Part shown: piece by piece, positions 14,935 to 20,631 of the stretch | Position numbering within the stretch: position 1 is the first letter of the stretch | Layout: each line of letters opens with the position of its first letter | Virus record (IMG/VR): IMGVR_UViG_3300011430_000034 | Location: 1-29,386 of that record | Length of the DNA: 29,386 bases | Source of the DNA: a virus | Reading direction: 5' to 3' (one strand) | Notes under the pieces: generated by a model | Databases searched by the model: none | What the model was told of the DNA's origin: nothing | The model's input: only the letters and a program-made list of their open reading frames with translations | Position numbers and translations under genes: made by a program

Positions 14935-15187
14935 GTGAATAATGAAACGTTGGCACTGCTCAGCGTAACTCGTTGAAAACAAAGGACTTCTAATGTATCC
15001 CTTTAATGCATCGATGCCTCTATATATATAATGGGTACAACTCACAATACATATATATATATATACCCCTTTGTGTCGTTGTGTCGTTCTATATATCTCA
15101 CGAGGCATGCAGGCACCCACTGGGCACAGCGTATCTCCTTTGTTCTCAACGACTTAGAGTGAGCCGTGCCTTCGTTTCATTATGCAC
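14935..15187. repeat. Large imperfect inverted repeat, candidate replication origin
   Basis: Arms 14935-14986 and 15136-15187 (52 nt each) match at 43 of 52 positions when one is reverse-complemented, including identical blocks ATAATGAAACG and TCGTTGA. Weaker matching continues outward for about a dozen bases. The 149-nt centre holds alternating TATATATA runs at about 15018-15029 and 15050-15064, and smaller palindromes (GCATCGATGC). A gene-free inverted repeat around an easily melted AT-rich core, between early and replication-side genes, is what phage replication origins often look like. A miniature inverted-repeat element is the alternative, but I see no target-site duplication. Confidence 0.6.
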
Positions 15188-15229
15188 TACACGACGGACT
15201 CGGTATGGGATACAACGGAACTTTTGCAG

Positions 15230-15259
15230 TTGATTTCCACATCTCTCCCGGGTTATAAT
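15230..15259 (+). promoter_or_regulatory. Sigma70-like promoter with GTTGATTTCCA -35 region
   Basis: -35 TTGATT (15230-15235), 18-nt spacer, -10 TATAAT (15254-15259). The 11-nt block GTTGATTTCCA recurs at 19389-19399, in the second promoter before the 115-aa gene. It would drive the gene at 15307. Confidence 0.75.
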
Positions 15260-15306
15260 ACCTACATAAGATCGCATTGGGGGTTACCCCCAGAAAGGTG
15301 CCCGCT

Positions 15307-15921
15307 ATGGCCGCGCCACCACGTGTTGCTATCACAGACGATAGGGTCAAGAAGCTCATCGGAGACCTCAAGGTCCTAGACCCACCGACCACTCGTCTCG
15401 GCTGGACGAACTCCCGGCTCGTTGTCCTACAGGACGGCTCTACTATGCCCGTGCTCCAGATTATCGCTGAGGCTCACGAACCCTGGGATCCATCCGAGTT
15501 CTACCCCGTTTGGGCAGACAAGGACTGGACGAACGAATCCTTCGACAACATCAAACTCATTCGCAAGGCGGTCCACCGCACCAAGCGTTCCAACAACAAG
15601 TCCGGCTTCCCCGCTGGCACACCCGAGTACTTCCAGTGGTACAGGGCCCAGCACAAGGATCGGAATAAGATCTACAACGCTAACGCCCGCGCCGCTCGTC
15701 GTGAACGGGAAGCCCAGGTCCTCGCGATGAAGATCGAGCTCGAGGAACTCCGAGCCCGGACCGCTAAGCAGGAAGAAGTCCTGACCGCGCCCTCACTCGA
15801 CTTCCTCGACGAGTACAAGGCCAAGCATCTTGGTGGGGGGTCCTCACCCCTCGTGCAAACCCCACCCATCCAGATAGGCACTCCGATGGAAGACGACGAA
15901 CCCTGGAACTTCAAACCCTGA
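15307..15921 (+). CDS. 204-aa protein with a coiled-coil, unknown function
   Basis: I chose ATG 15307 (AAAGGTG upstream); a GTG-type extension 10 codons earlier is possible. The N-terminal half is mixed (VAITDDRVKKLIGDLKVLD, HEPWDPSEFYPVWADKDW). The middle is basic (LIRKAVHRTKRSNNKSGF, EYFQWYRAQHKDRNKIY). Residues ~120-165 form a charged helix likely to be a coiled coil (ARREREAQVLAMKIELEEL). The C-terminus is Pro-rich and acidic and contains a dispersed-repeat copy. No catalytic motif is visible. The basic segment suggests nucleic-acid contact. Confidence 0.65.
   Translation: MAAPPRVAITDDRVKKLIGDLKVLDPPTTRLGWTNSRLVVLQDGSTMPVLQIIAEAHEPWDPSEFYPVWADKDWTNESFDNIKLIRKAVHRTKRSNNKSGFPAGTPEYFQWYRAQHKDRNKIYNANARAARREREAQVLAMKIELEELRARTAKQEEVLTAPSLDFLDEYKAKHLGGGSSPLVQTPPIQIGTPMEDDEPWNFKP
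15830..15841. repeat. Dispersed repeat core inside the 204-aa gene
   Basis: The 12-nt core TTGGTGGGGGGT followed by CC; encodes the Gly-rich linker HLGGGSS. Confidence 0.85.
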
Positions 15922-15933
15922 CACCTGCCCGCG

Positions 15934-15982
15934 TTGGTGGGGGGTCCCCTTCACTCAATCGTGTATCAGGACCCCCCACCAA
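15934..15982. repeat. Inverted pair of the dispersed repeat (G-tract first)
   Basis: TTGGTGGGGGGTCC at 15934-15947 and its perfect reverse complement at 15969-15982, with a 21-nt loop. It lies 13 nt after a stop codon and before the promoter at 16015. The 14-bp GC-rich stem could halt transcription or protect the mRNA end, but no T-run follows. Confidence 0.88.
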
Positions 15983-16014
15983 AGGTCGTATACCGATTAC
16001 CGACCCAAACAGGG

Positions 16015-16043
16015 TTGCTTTTTGATTCTACCTGTGATATAAT
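16015..16043 (+). promoter_or_regulatory. Strong sigma70-like promoter
   Basis: -35 TTGCTT (16015-16020), 17-nt spacer ending TGTGA, perfect -10 TATAAT (16038-16043). It shares GGGTTGCTTT and TGTGATATAATGTA with the promoter at 19306-19334. A short palindrome (GGTCG/CGACC, 15984-16005) just upstream could be an operator. Confidence 0.85.
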
Positions 16044-16115
16044 GTATACATAATGAGGATTGGATCCTACACCATCACAACCACAAGCCCAATCCCTTTT
16101 CCTGGAGTCCAGACA

Positions 16116-16295
16116 ATGGAAGACCTGATCACCGAGATCCTGAACAACGAGTTCACCCTCCTCCGCGGAGGCTACCACCTCGACAAACGGATGCCCTGGT
16201 ACACCCTCACAAAGGGTGTCTCGGCACAACGCATCGACGCCCACTCGTACGCTCACGCCCTTCACCAGGCCGTCGCCATCCTGAAGGCCAAGTAA
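16116..16295 (+). CDS. 59-aa protein of unknown function
   Basis: I chose ATG 16116, with GGAG 10 nt upstream in a GGAGTCCAGACA context that resembles the leader at 16946-16957. An in-frame ATG at 16053 would be almost leaderless, only ~10 nt past the -10 element. Product: MEDLITEILNNEFTLLRGGY, then DKRMPWYTLTKGVSAQ, ending ALHQAVAILKAK. Not recognised. Confidence 0.55.
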   Translation: MEDLITEILNNEFTLLRGGYHLDKRMPWYTLTKGVSAQRIDAHSYAHALHQAVAILKAK

Positions 16296-16296
16296 C

Positions 16297-16482
16297 GTGG
16301 ACGCACCTAACATCCAACAGGAGTTCCTCAACGTCCTCGTTCCCCAGGTCGAGGACTTCTTCGCCGAGCTCCTCACGAAGGACACATCCTGGCTCAAGGA
16401 GTCCATCCTCGAGGACGAATCCGGAGACGTGTACGGCGAGCTGATCGCCCTCTTCGTCAACTGGCTGGAACAGAATGGCTGA
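16297..16482 (+). CDS. 61-aa acidic helical protein
   Basis: GTG start at 16297, 1 nt after the preceding TAA, with AAGG in the end of the previous gene. The protein is acidic and helical (IQQEFLNVLVPQVEDFFAELL, YGELIALFVNWLEQNG). It overlaps the next gene by 8 nt. Acidic amphipathic proteins of this size in early phage operons can be host-protein inhibitors, but nothing specific is seen. Confidence 0.6.
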   Translation: MDAPNIQQEFLNVLVPQVEDFFAELLTKDTSWLKESILEDESGDVYGELIALFVNWLEQNG

Positions 16483-16768
16483 TCACCGGGATCCACTTCC
16501 ACACGCACAGCACCTGGAACTCTACCGAGCGGCCTACGAGCTGTGGCAGAAGTTCCCCACCCTCACGTCGGAGGAGCTCATCTCGGTGTGTGAGCTTCCA
16601 CCTCGCTGGGGCGCACCACGTCCCGGCAGGTGGTTCGGTGGTGGCACCCTCGACACCGTCTACGGCGTCTGCGACCGATGCTACACCATCTTCGCAGCCC
16701 GCGACCTCCGTATCATCCGTAAACCCTTCTCGGATGACGACATCCGAGTCTGCAGGGAATGTGAATGA
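16475..16768 (+). CDS. 97-aa protein with C-terminal zinc finger
   Basis: ATG 16475 overlaps the preceding gene's end. The N-terminal helix (HAQHLELYRAAYELWQKF) is followed by LTSEELISVCELPPRWG. The C-terminal part carries CDRCYTIFAAR and RVCRECE, two CxxC pairs ~25 residues apart, a treble-clef or ribbon-type zinc site. It ends in an ATGA overlap with another cysteine-rich small protein. Not assigned to a family. Confidence 0.65.
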   Translation: MADHRDPLPHAQHLELYRAAYELWQKFPTLTSEELISVCELPPRWGAPRPGRWFGGGTLDTVYGVCDRCYTIFAARDLRIIRKPFSDDDIRVCRECE

Positions 16769-16941
16769 GTGACAAATCCGTTCCGAAGCATCCACGGGCC
16801 AAAGGCCCAGCCTACTGCGAGAAGCCAGGTACGTCCTGCTTCTACGACAAGCGTGACATCTGTGTGAACTGCCTCCGCCCGAAGGGCTGGCGTGTTCACA
16901 AGCTCCATCGCAGCACTCTCGACCGCAACGCAGGCAGATAA
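16765..16941 (+). CDS. 58-aa cysteine-rich basic protein
   Basis: The frame starts with ATG 16765 in an ATGA overlap and ends TAA 16939-16941. Product: MSDKSVPKHPRAKGPAYCEK, then PGTSCFYDKRDICVNCLRPK, ending in Arg/His-rich GWRVHKLHRSTLDRNAGR. Four Cys (C-x6-C-x8-C-x2-C) probably bind zinc, and the basic tail suggests nucleic-acid binding. Not recognised. Confidence 0.6.
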   Translation: MSDKSVPKHPRAKGPAYCEKPGTSCFYDKRDICVNCLRPKGWRVHKLHRSTLDRNAGR

Positions 16942-16957
16942 CCTAGGAGACCAGACA

Positions 16958-17257
16958 ATGGCACACGGTTACACCATCACCCGCTACAACGCTATCGGCC
17001 TGATGTACACCATCGAGCCCCTGCGCCCAGGCGTCACTCGCATCCGCCAAAAGGACAAGTACATCGAGGTCGCGGTCGACTTCGAGGTGATCAACCAGGC
17101 CTGGTACTACTGGCAGCAGCAGCGCCGCTACATCCAGGACGCCTTCTCCATGCTCGACGCCAACGAGCGTGAGTTCATCCAAACGGGCCTCAGCCCGGAG
17201 GAGTTCGACGAAGCCTGCAGGCCCTTCGACGACGAAGACGTTGAAGAAGGCGAGTAA
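16958..17257 (+). CDS. 99-aa acidic-tailed phage protein
   Basis: ATG 16958 follows CCTAGGAGACCAGACA. Product: MAHGYTITRYNAIGLMYTIE, a central beta/helix part (DFEVINQAWYYWQQQRRYIQ), then MLDANEREFIQTGLSPEEFDEA and an acidic end (FDDEDVEEGE). The 'ANEREFIxTGLSPEEFD' pattern recurs in small phage early proteins of unknown function. An inverted pair of the dispersed repeat lies just downstream. Confidence 0.6.
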   Translation: MAHGYTITRYNAIGLMYTIEPLRPGVTRIRQKDKYIEVAVDFEVINQAWYYWQQQRRYIQDAFSMLDANEREFIQTGLSPEEFDEACRPFDDEDVEEGE

Positions 17258-17263
17258 CACCAT

Positions 17264-17292
17264 TACCCCCCACCAACACTTGGTGGGGGGTA
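17264..17292. repeat. Inverted pair of the dispersed repeat (C-tract first), 13-bp hairpin
   Basis: TACCCCCCACCAA (17264-17276), loop CAC, TTGGTGGGGGGTA (17280-17292): a perfect 13-bp stem with a 3-nt loop in the gap between two genes. A second small hairpin (AGGCCC GAA GGGCCT, 17300-17314) follows before the next ribosome site. Confidence 0.92.
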
Positions 17293-17336
17293 CATCAACA
17301 GGCCCGAAGGGCCTTGTCCAGCAAATGGAGACTACA

Positions 17337-17681
17337 ATGCACCTCAACCCCGTTCAAGTGGCAGAGAAATTGGGCATCACCCGTACACGCGTCCACACCA
17401 TGATCAAGGCCGGATTGCTCGTCGACGTCAAGCCCCGCGATCCCTCGAAGCAGAAGCACTTCCCCCTGATCGACTCCAAGCAGCTCACGGAGTACATCAA
17501 GGCCAACGGGAAGCCCAACTCCACACGCTTCTCCTTCAGCAACGGCGGTGCCCCCCGGGTACCCCCCACCAAGGCGCCCGTTCCTGTCCCGTCCGTGGGA
17601 CCTGGGATCCTCACCCGCATCGAGGAGCGCCTGGACCGGATCGAGTCCAAGGTGGAAGCTCTCCTCCGGATCTGGAGCTAA
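17337..17681 (+). CDS. Helix-turn-helix DNA-binding protein with C-terminal coiled coil
   Basis: A 114-aa protein from ATG 17337 with TGGAG 6 nt upstream (an in-frame ATG at 17325 is possible). Residues 3-50 form a clear helix-turn-helix of the excisionase/MerR type: LNPVQVAEKLGITRTRVHTMI, then a wing-like segment and LIDSKQLTEYIK. A Pro-rich linker contains a dispersed-repeat copy. The C-terminal helix (ILTRIEERLDRIESKVEALL) is an obvious dimerising coiled coil. It is probably a transcription regulator of the phage. The repeat hairpin lies 45 nt upstream and another copy inside the gene, so it is a natural candidate for the protein that binds the repeats; that is speculation. Confidence 0.75.
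   Translation: MHLNPVQVAEKLGITRTRVHTMIKAGLLVDVKPRDPSKQKHFPLIDSKQLTEYIKANGKPNSTRFSFSNGGAPRVPPTKAPVPVPSVGPGILTRIEERLDRIESKVEALLRIWS
17560..17572. repeat. Dispersed repeat copy inside the helix-turn-helix gene
   Basis: Exact TACCCCCCACCAA, read as VPPTK in the Pro-rich linker between the DNA-binding domain and the coiled coil. Confidence 0.9.
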
Positions 17682-17682
17682 C

Positions 17683-17961
17683 ATGTCCACCGGTAAGCGT
17701 CAACACCACGGCTATCGCAGGGTCAAGTGCCCCTCCTGCGGCAGCATCTTCCGCTCACCCACAATCCACAAGTGGCTCGCGTACCCGGAGAAGGCTCTCC
17801 GCGACACGGAGATCACCGTCCACGTTAACGGCGTCGCCATGACCCGGACGGAACAAGTGGAGACCACCATCTTCCCTGGTCTCCGCGTCGTCAAGTTCGA
17901 CCTCTGCAGAACCTGTAGCAAGTTGCCCAACGCGCCCCGCGCAGAACAAAGGAGTACGTAA
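17683..17961 (+). CDS. 92-aa zinc-finger-like protein
   Basis: ATG 17683 lies 1 nt after the preceding stop with GGAG in the preceding gene's end. The N-terminus is basic with CPSCG (RVKCPSCGSIFRS); a second pair, CRTC, sits about 60 residues later in DLCRTCSKLP. Between them is a beta-rich stretch (EITVHVNGVAMTRTEQVETTI). Probably one zinc site and a small beta fold. Not assigned. Confidence 0.62.
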   Translation: MSTGKRQHHGYRRVKCPSCGSIFRSPTIHKWLAYPEKALRDTEITVHVNGVAMTRTEQVETTIFPGLRVVKFDLCRTCSKLPNAPRAEQRST

Positions 17962-17962
17962 C

Positions 17963-18154
17963 ATGCACAACGAACCCGAGATCCTCAACGGCCAGTACCG
18001 GGAAGCCCTCCGTCGCATCCTCGAGATCGCGTACAAGGGTCACCCGGACGGCCGAGAAACGCGCCTCGAGCTCATCAGCCGCTACGCCGGCGAGGCGCTG
18101 GGCGCCGTGCCACCTTACCCGGAGCCGCCCCTCGCGGACGAGAAGCTCGGGTGA
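17963..18154 (+). CDS. 63-aa protein of unknown function
   Basis: ATG 17963 follows AAAGGAGTACGTAAC. Product starts MHNEPEILNGQYREALRRIL, a charged helix, and ends in a Pro-rich tail (VPPYPEPPLADEKLG). It ends in a GTGA overlap with the next gene. Not recognised. Confidence 0.58.
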   Translation: MHNEPEILNGQYREALRRILEIAYKGHPDGRETRLELISRYAGEALGAVPPYPEPPLADEKLG

Positions 18155-18354
18155 CTCTCCAGGACCTCAGCGTATTCATCCGGATGCTCGACCACGAGTG
18201 TGCCGGCTACACCGAGGACGCAGCCACATTCCTCTGCGTCCTCCACGAACTCACGCTTGCGCGTGACGCATGTCTACTGACGGGGGAACCAGTAGGCATT
18301 CTAATCATTCCCCCAGGGGGGCGCAGCCCCCAGGAGCAGAAAGATGTCTTTTGA
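18151..18354 (+). CDS. 67-aa protein of unknown function
   Basis: GTG start at 18151 overlapping the preceding TGA. Product: MTLQDLSVFIRMLDHECAGY, then FLCVLHELTLARDACLL, ending PPGGRSPQEQKDVF. The frame overlaps the next gene by 11 nt. A G/C-rich hairpin-prone stretch (18311-18332) near its end precedes the next ribosome site. Not recognised. Confidence 0.52.
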   Translation: MTLQDLSVFIRMLDHECAGYTEDAATFLCVLHELTLARDACLLTGEPVGILIIPPGGRSPQEQKDVF

Positions 18355-19021
18355 CATGAGCCGGTGTCCCCAGAACGAGGAGGAGTGCAAGGCCTGGTTC
18401 TACGACGGGATCGGTCGCTACATCGGCGGGCCCGCGAACGACTGGGAGGCCGTAATGGAGGCGTGTGGCCTCCCACCGGGCTACGGGCCGGGCGTCGTGC
18501 CCAACGCCTCGATGCCCTACTTCGCTCACACCCAGCAGTACAGCGGAGGGCCGAAGGGGCGCATCTTCCTTCCCACGGCCACGCCCGACGAGCTGGGCTA
18601 CTACACCGTCTGCATCCAGTACCTCGACGATGCGAAGCAGACGTACAGCAAGGCCCGCAACGCCAAGCAGGACTTCAAGTCCGTGAAGTCCGGCCTCGTG
18701 TGGTCCTGGTACAAGGTGGCCGGAACGGTGTACGCACCCGTCCAGGGTCCGGATGCTGGCACCACACCGGGAACGCCTCCTCCGAGTGGCGGCGGGCTGA
18801 CCGAGGCCCAGGTCCAGGCCATGATCGACGACTCAATCGAGCAGGCGCTGGCCGGACGTACGGGCGTGCAGATCGGCGACAAGATCGCACTCCGCACGAA
18901 CAGTGGCTTGATCGCGGGCATCATGGGAGGCGGGCCGACGATCGAGGGCCAACCGATCGAGTTGATCGGGAAGACCGAGATCCACGCTTGGGAATCGTTC
19001 ACCCTCGAGAAGGGGGAATAA
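18344..19021 (+). CDS. 225-aa protein, unknown function, possible virion or adsorption accessory
   Basis: ATG 18344 with CAGGAGCAGAAAG upstream. The N-terminal half is Trp/Tyr/Gly-rich (ECKAWFYDGIGRYIGG, YFAHTQQYSGG, YYTVCIQYLDDAKQTY). A Gly/Pro linker (TTPGTPPPSGGG) near residue 140 leads to a helix (LTEAQVQAMIDDSIEQALAG) and a beta-rich C-terminal part (IGDKIALRTNSGLIAGIMGGG). The modular layout (aromatic domain, linker, helix, strand-rich tail) looks like a structural or extracellular protein rather than an enzyme, odd among early genes. No family recognised. Confidence 0.55.
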   Translation: MSFDMSRCPQNEEECKAWFYDGIGRYIGGPANDWEAVMEACGLPPGYGPGVVPNASMPYFAHTQQYSGGPKGRIFLPTATPDELGYYTVCIQYLDDAKQTYSKARNAKQDFKSVKSGLVWSWYKVAGTVYAPVQGPDAGTTPGTPPPSGGGLTEAQVQAMIDDSIEQALAGRTGVQIGDKIALRTNSGLIAGIMGGGPTIEGQPIELIGKTEIHAWESFTLEKGE

Positions 19022-19022
19022 G

Positions 19023-19250
19023 GTGTCCGACTACCCTGAAGTCTCTCAAATGGGAGCCCTCAACCAGGTCCTGCAAACGGGCTACGCGAGCGAGAAGCGG
19101 ATGGTCCCTCGTACCCGCAGGGAGCGGATGCACGACTTGAAGCGAGAGCTGGAGAACAAGCTCAAGGAGGTCAACGCCGCCCTCGAAGCACTCGACGCCA
19201 ATCCGGAGGTCGAGAAGGTGATGAACGCCATCGAGAAGGTGGGCATCTAA
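19023..19250 (+). CDS. 75-aa coiled-coil protein
   Basis: GTG start at 19023, 1 nt after the preceding TAA. The N-terminus is short and polar; residues ~30-75 form a charged helix (TRRERMHDLKRELENKLKEV, EALDANPEVEKVMNAIEKVG). Small coiled-coil proteins of this type appear next to phage structural and early genes; no function known to me. Confidence 0.6.
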   Translation: MSDYPEVSQMGALNQVLQTGYASEKRMVPRTRRERMHDLKRELENKLKEVNAALEALDANPEVEKVMNAIEKVGI

Positions 19251-19305
19251 CGTTCTAACCAGCAGGCCGAAGGCCGAAGGGTGCGGAAAACGTGATCAAA
19301 CCGGG

Positions 19306-19334
19306 TTGCTTTCGAGTTCATTGTGTGATATAAT
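19306..19334 (+). promoter_or_regulatory. Strong sigma70-like promoter (first of tandem pair)
   Basis: -35 TTGCTT (19306-19311), 17-nt spacer, perfect -10 TATAAT (19329-19334) in the context TGTGATATAATGTA shared with the promoter at 16015-16043. Confidence 0.85.
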
Positions 19335-19389
19335 GTACATAATGATAGAAGCCACCCGGACAAGCTGGGTAGAGACAGGCAGTTCGACG

Positions 19390-19419
19390 TTGATTTCCAA
19401 CGACAGCCTGCCATATACT
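19390..19419 (+). promoter_or_regulatory. Sigma70-like promoter (second of tandem pair)
   Basis: -35 TTGATT (19390-19395), 18-nt spacer, -10 TATACT (19414-19419). The GTTGATTTCCA block is shared with the promoter at 15230-15259. Confidence 0.7.
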
Positions 19420-19436
19420 TTACCTAGTTCATGAGG

Positions 19437-19481
19437 ATTGGTGGGGGGTACATTCGGATGACATATGTACCCCCCACCAAT
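19437..19481. repeat. Inverted pair of the dispersed repeat in a leader (17-bp stem)
   Basis: Arms 19437-19453 and 19465-19481 are perfect reverse complements (17 bp) with an 11-nt loop, the longest stem of the family. It sits downstream of the tandem promoters and upstream of the 115-aa gene, so it would be in the mRNA leader, where it could terminate, protect or regulate the transcript. Confidence 0.92.
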
Positions 19482-19540
19482 GTACGGGCAACACTAACCC
19501 AGCAACACGGGCCAACGGCCCACGACAGGAGACAGCACAC

Positions 19541-19888
19541 ATGGGCATTCTAGACGAAGTCACGGCACAGGTCGAGTCCCTCACCCCGGAGCAGCTCAAG
19601 GCAGAGTTCGCCAAGATCCAGGAGCAGAGGGCCAAGCGGCAGGAGAAGCAGAAGGAGTACAACGCGTCGCCCGAGGCGAAGGAGAAGCGCCTCGCGTACT
19701 CCAAGCAGTACCGGGAGAAGAACCCCGAGAAGTTCAAGGAGACCCGGAAGGCCTACATGCAGAAGCCCGAGGTGAAGGCCCGCATGAAGGATTATCGCCT
19801 CAAGCGTCAGGCCGCGGAGAAGGCGATCCTCGCCAAGGCCAAGGCGATGGGGATCACGGGCGACGAGCCCACCGCAACACCCGCGTAA
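19541..19888 (+). CDS. 115-aa Lys/Glu-rich helical protein
   Basis: ATG 19541 follows GACAGGAGACAGCACAC. After MGILDEVTAQVESLTPEQLK comes a long highly charged helical region with Lys/Arg/Glu/Tyr periodicity (FAKIQEQRAKRQEKQKEY, SPEAKEKRLAYSKQYREK, NPEKFKETRKAYM). Proteins with repeated 'SPEAKxKRxxYxKxY' patterns are widespread in phages and may bind DNA; their function is not established to my knowledge. A strong terminator follows 3 nt after the stop, so it can be expressed as a single gene from the tandem promoters. Confidence 0.65.
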   Translation: MGILDEVTAQVESLTPEQLKAEFAKIQEQRAKRQEKQKEYNASPEAKEKRLAYSKQYREKNPEKFKETRKAYMQKPEVKARMKDYRLKRQAAEKAILAKAKAMGITGDEPTATPA

Positions 19889-19891
19889 GAC

Positions 19892-19921
19892 TGGAGGGGG
19901 GCACACACCCCCCTTCTTTTT
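19892..19921 (+). terminator. Intrinsic terminator
   Basis: A G-rich arm GGAGGGGGG, loop CACACA, arm CCCCCCTTC, then TTTTT. The stem is GC-rich with one G-T pair. Confidence 0.85.
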
Positions 19922-19962
19922 GGCTCCACTTCGGACTTCAACGTGCAACGAAAGGACCTCCC

Positions 19963-20631
19963 ATGAACGGAGTCGTACTTCTCTCGGGTGGAATGGATAG
20001 CTCCACCCTGCTCGCACACTGCATCGACGCCTTCCCGGACGGACGGCACTACGCCATCTCGTTCGACTACGGGCAGAGGCACCGCCGGGAGCTCAACGCT
20101 GCCGCCGACATCGCACGGTATTTCAATACCCCCCACCAAATCGCGGACCTCCGTTCCGTTGGCCGTGACTTCATGTTCGGCAGCTCGCAGACCAGCATGA
20201 TCCCAGTACCACAGGGCCACTACACGGACGACTCGATGCGCGTCACCATCGTGCCGAACCGGAACATGGTGATGCTCTCCATTGCCACGGCGTTCGCAAT
20301 TGCTAGCCATTCCGACTTCGTTGGCTACGCCGCGCACGCAGGGGACCACGCGATCTACCCCGACTGCCGGCCGGAATTCGTCACCGCGATGGGCGAAGCC
20401 ATTCGCCTGTGCGACGACCACAAGGTCAGCATCTACACCCCGTACATCGACCTGACGAAGGCACAGATCCTCGAGGAGGGCCTGTACCGTAACGTCCCTT
20501 ACCAGCTTACCTGGACCTGTTACGAGGGCCTCAGCTTCCCCTGTGGGAAGTGTGGCACCTGCGTAGAACGGGCCGAGGCATTCGAGCTCAACAAACAGGG
20601 TGACCCCCTTCTCCAAGGAGGACCAGCATGA
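19963..20631 (+). CDS. queC: 7-cyano-7-deazaguanine (preQ0) synthase QueC
   Basis: A 222-aa protein from ATG 19963 (GAAAGGACCTCCC upstream). It would convert 7-carboxy-7-deazaguanine to preQ0 with ATP and ammonia. The PP-loop LSGGMDSSTLL is at residues 7-17, and the family motifs FDYGQRHRREL, NRNMVMLSIA and YAAHAGDHAIYPDCRPEF are present. The zinc ligands are C186, C194, C197 and C200 (TCYEG, PCGKCGTC). Length is normal for QueC, with no amidotransferase fusion. A dispersed-repeat copy lies inside (NTPHQI). The stop overlaps the next gene by ATGA. With folE, queD and queE downstream it completes GTP to preQ0, which in phages usually feeds 7-deazaguanine DNA modification. Confidence 0.95.
   Translation: MNGVVLLSGGMDSSTLLAHCIDAFPDGRHYAISFDYGQRHRRELNAAADIARYFNTPHQIADLRSVGRDFMFGSSQTSMIPVPQGHYTDDSMRVTIVPNRNMVMLSIATAFAIASHSDFVGYAAHAGDHAIYPDCRPEFVTAMGEAIRLCDDHKVSIYTPYIDLTKAQILEEGLYRNVPYQLTWTCYEGLSFPCGKCGTCVERAEAFELNKQGDPLLQGGPA
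20127..20139. repeat. Dispersed repeat copy inside queC
   Basis: Exact TACCCCCCACCAA, read as T-P-H-Q in an internal loop region after the conserved YGQRHRREL motif. Confidence 0.9.

Larger units (their letters stand above)
14725..15306. other. 582-nt gene-free region before the middle operon
   Basis: No convincing coding frame. The first ~190 nt are C-rich with no recognised element. From about 14921 to 15200 lies a large imperfect inverted repeat with an AT-rich centre. A sigma70-like promoter follows at 15230-15259, and a small palindrome (GGGGG TTA CCCCC) just upstream of the next gene at about 15279-15292. Confidence 0.7.
19251..19540. other. Regulatory leader region upstream of the queC-side operon
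   Basis: 290 nt without a gene. In order: a small GGCCGAAGGCC hairpin, promoter 19306-19334, promoter 19390-19419, a 17-bp inverted pair of the dispersed repeat (19437-19481), another small hairpin (GGGCCAACGGCCC) and the ribosome site of the next gene. Two promoters in tandem and a stable leader hairpin suggest tight control. Confidence 0.7.

Noticed and set aside
14935-15187. Insertion sequence or integrated element
   Set aside because: No transposase, and no flanking direct duplication was found next to the arms; origin-like features are the better reading, though a miniature element is not excluded.
17264-17292. Ordinary intrinsic terminator
   Set aside because: A perfect stem but no T-run on either strand; the real terminators in this window (13467, 14692, 19892) all have clear T-runs.
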